6,613 nt of DNA from NCBI GenBank assembly GCA_030635995.1, contig DAOVXU010000096.1:1-6613 (forward strand). The letters run 5' to 3'. The notes below the pieces were generated by a model. The model saw nothing but the letters and a program-made list of their open reading frames with translations, was not told the DNA's origin and ran no database searches. Below are positions 5,192 to 6,613 of the stretch, in pieces (the stretch's first letter is position 1; each line of letters begins with the position of its first letter). A program made the position numbers and the translations under genes. The DNA is from Arcobacter sp. Its GTDB lineage: Bacteria > Campylobacterota > Campylobacteria > Campylobacterales > Arcobacteraceae.

Positions 5192-6544
5192 ATGTGTGCA
5201 ATAGTAGGAATTTATGGAAATGATGATGCTGCAAAACTAGCTTCAGCTGCACTTTTTGCAATGCAACATAGAGGTCATGAAGCTACAGGTATTAGTAGTG
5301 GTGGAGATGATAGTAGAAAAATATTTACAGTTAAAAATCGTGGATATGTTAGAGATGTATTTGATGAAAGTGCTTTTAAAATATTAAAAGGAAATATGGC
5401 GATTGGTCATAATCGTTATTCAACTGCTGGAAGTGAATCTGTATTTGATGCACAGCCTATTCAGGCAAAATACAAATTAGGCGAAATTTCTATTGTTCAT
5501 AATGGTAACTTAATCAATAAAGATGAAGTTAGAAATAGACTAATAGCTGAAGGTTCAATTTTCCAAACAGGTATGGACACAGAAAATTTAATCCACCTAA
5601 TTGCAAAATCAAGCCAAGATAAATTAAAAGATAGAATTACAAAATCATTAACTAAAGTTAAAGGGGCTTATAATTTTATTATTCAAAGTAGAAGTAAGCT
5701 TTTTGTAGTTAGAGACCCTCATGGAATTAGACCACTTAGTATTGGAAAATTACGAAGTGGTGGATGGATAATTGCTAGTGAAACATGTTGTTTTGATCTT
5801 GTAGATGCCAAATTTATAAGAGATGTAAAACCAGGAGAGATGTTGATATTTTCAAAGAATTCTGAAGAACCAGAATCAATTATATTAGATGATACTAAAG
5901 AGTTTAGACCTTGTGCTTTTGAATATATATATTTTGCAAGACCAGATAGTGATATTGCGGGTAAAAATGTTTATGCAACAAGAGAAGCTATGGGTAAAAT
6001 ATTAGCACAAAATGATAAAGCATTATTGGATGTTGATATGGTTATACCAGTACCTGATAGTGGTGTACCATCTGCACTTGGTTATGCAAAAGAATCTGGA
6101 ATACCTTTTGAACTAGGAATTATTAGAAACCACTATGTTGGAAGAACTTTTATAGAACCAACACAAGCAATGAGAAATATGAAAGTAAAAATGAAACTTT
6201 CACCTATGAGATCACTAATAGATGGTAAAAAACTTGTTGTTATTGATGATTCAATTGTAAGAGGGACTACTAGTAAACGAATAGTAAGAATGTTAAAAGA
6301 TGCTGGTGCAGCTGAAGTTCATTTTAGAGTAGCATCACCAATGATTCAATATCCTTGTTTTTATGGTATCGATACTCCTACAAAAGAGGAATTGATAAAT
6401 GCTATAAAAACAAAAAAAGAAGTACAAGAATATATAGAAGCTGATTCTTTAGAATATCTTTCAGTAGATGATTTAAAGGGTGCTTTAGGTCGTGAAACAA
6501 ACTATTCAATGGTGAGTTTTGATGGCGATTATTTCGTAGAATAG
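5192..6544 (+). CDS. purF: Amidophosphoribosyltransferase (glutamine PRPP amidotransferase)
   Basis: First committed enzyme of purine synthesis: converts PRPP and glutamine to phosphoribosylamine. The 450 residues are slightly shorter than the E. coli form. C2 directly follows the initiator Met, so the N-terminal nucleophile is exposed by Met removal with no propeptide. Glutaminase domain: MCAIVGIYG (1-9), MQHRGHEATG (24-33), GHNRYST (72-78), HNGN (103-106), D129. Phosphoribosyltransferase domain: VPDSG (287-291), the loop YVGRTFIEPTQ (315-325) and the PRPP loop VVIDDSIVRGTTS (349-361). C241 and C389 match two of the four iron-sulfur ligands of the Bacillus enzyme, but the C-terminal pair is absent and the protein ends FDGDYFVE (see findings). 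C2 is followed by Ala where Gly is usual in E. coli. Confidence 0.97.
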   Translation: MCAIVGIYGNDDAAKLASAALFAMQHRGHEATGISSGGDDSRKIFTVKNRGYVRDVFDESAFKILKGNMAIGHNRYSTAGSESVFDAQPIQAKYKLGEISIVHNGNLINKDEVRNRLIAEGSIFQTGMDTENLIHLIAKSSQDKLKDRITKSLTKVKGAYNFIIQSRSKLFVVRDPHGIRPLSIGKLRSGGWIIASETCCFDLVDAKFIRDVKPGEMLIFSKNSEEPESIILDDTKEFRPCAFEYIYFARPDSDIAGKNVYATREAMGKILAQNDKALLDVDMVIPVPDSGVPSALGYAKESGIPFELGIIRNHYVGRTFIEPTQAMRNMKVKMKLSPMRSLIDGKKLVVIDDSIVRGTTSKRIVRMLKDAGAAEVHFRVASPMIQYPCFYGIDTPTKEELINAIKTKKEVQEYIEADSLEYLSVDDLKGALGRETNYSMVSFDGDYFVE

Positions 6545-6563
6545 ATTATAGGTAATATATAAA

Positions 6564-6613
6564 TTGACTACATTAAACACTATTGGAAGATATTGGAAAA
6601 AGAAATATGGGGA
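6564..6613 (+). CDS. Start of a probable radical SAM protein (TIGR01212/YhcC type), cut by the window edge
   Basis: An open frame from TTG 6564 runs to the window end and reads LNTIGRYWKKKYGE after the first three residues. This resembles the N-terminus of TIGR01212-family radical SAM proteins (YhcC-like), where a GRY.K.KYGE-like segment precedes the CxxxCxxC cluster motif; that motif would lie beyond the window. An in-frame TAG at 6549-6551 closes the frame upstream, and no ATG or GTG lies between it and the TTG, so TTG is the only canonical start. AGG at 6550-6552 is a weak ribosome binding site. It begins 19 bases after purF and is probably part of the same operon. That a gene starts here is fairly likely; the family rests on 14 residues only. 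Confidence 0.55.
   Translation, partial: MTTLNTIGRYWKKKYG

Overview
The window is AT-rich DNA from what looks like a member of the Campylobacterota, most likely an Arcobacter-type organism. The evidence is the strong A/T codon bias (AGA for most arginines, AAA for lysine), the protein sequences (AlaRS, DapB and PurF resemble Campylobacter-type versions from memory), the dapB-purF adjacency, and promoters with a recognisable -10 box but no clear -35 box. Genus is an inference; no rRNA or other marker is present.

Layout. Positions 17-2572 (minus strand) hold a full-length alanyl-tRNA synthetase gene, alaS, transcribed leftward. Positions 2573-3031 are a 459-base divergent intergenic region with the alaS promoter at one end and the trxA promoter at the other. 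Between them (about 2625-2875) lies a 251-base element in which nearly every base can be paired. A 33-base terminal inverted repeat (32/33 matched) encloses two long imperfect hairpins, each with a 35-position stem and a small apical hairpin. Positions 3032-3403 hold trxA with its own promoter and an intrinsic terminator. From 3421 a second promoter drives trxB, then dapB (20-base gap), purF (1-base gap, its ribosome binding site inside dapB) and, at the right edge, the first 16 codons of another gene with a TTG start, probably a radical SAM protein of the YhcC/TIGR01212 type.

How the genes fit. Thioredoxin (TrxA) and its NADPH-dependent reductase (TrxB) form one functional pair but are separate transcription units. 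trxB is instead co-transcribed with lysine/diaminopimelate synthesis (dapB) and the first committed step of purine synthesis (purF). All complete genes are intact, ordinary housekeeping genes. The protein details worth a second look are the partial iron-sulfur ligand set in PurF and the replaced tRNA-recognition residue in AlaRS.

The one undescribed-looking item is the three-armed palindromic element at 2625-2875. It could be a miniature inverted-repeat transposable element flanked by TA, a structured RNA, or both. The sequence alone does not decide between these.
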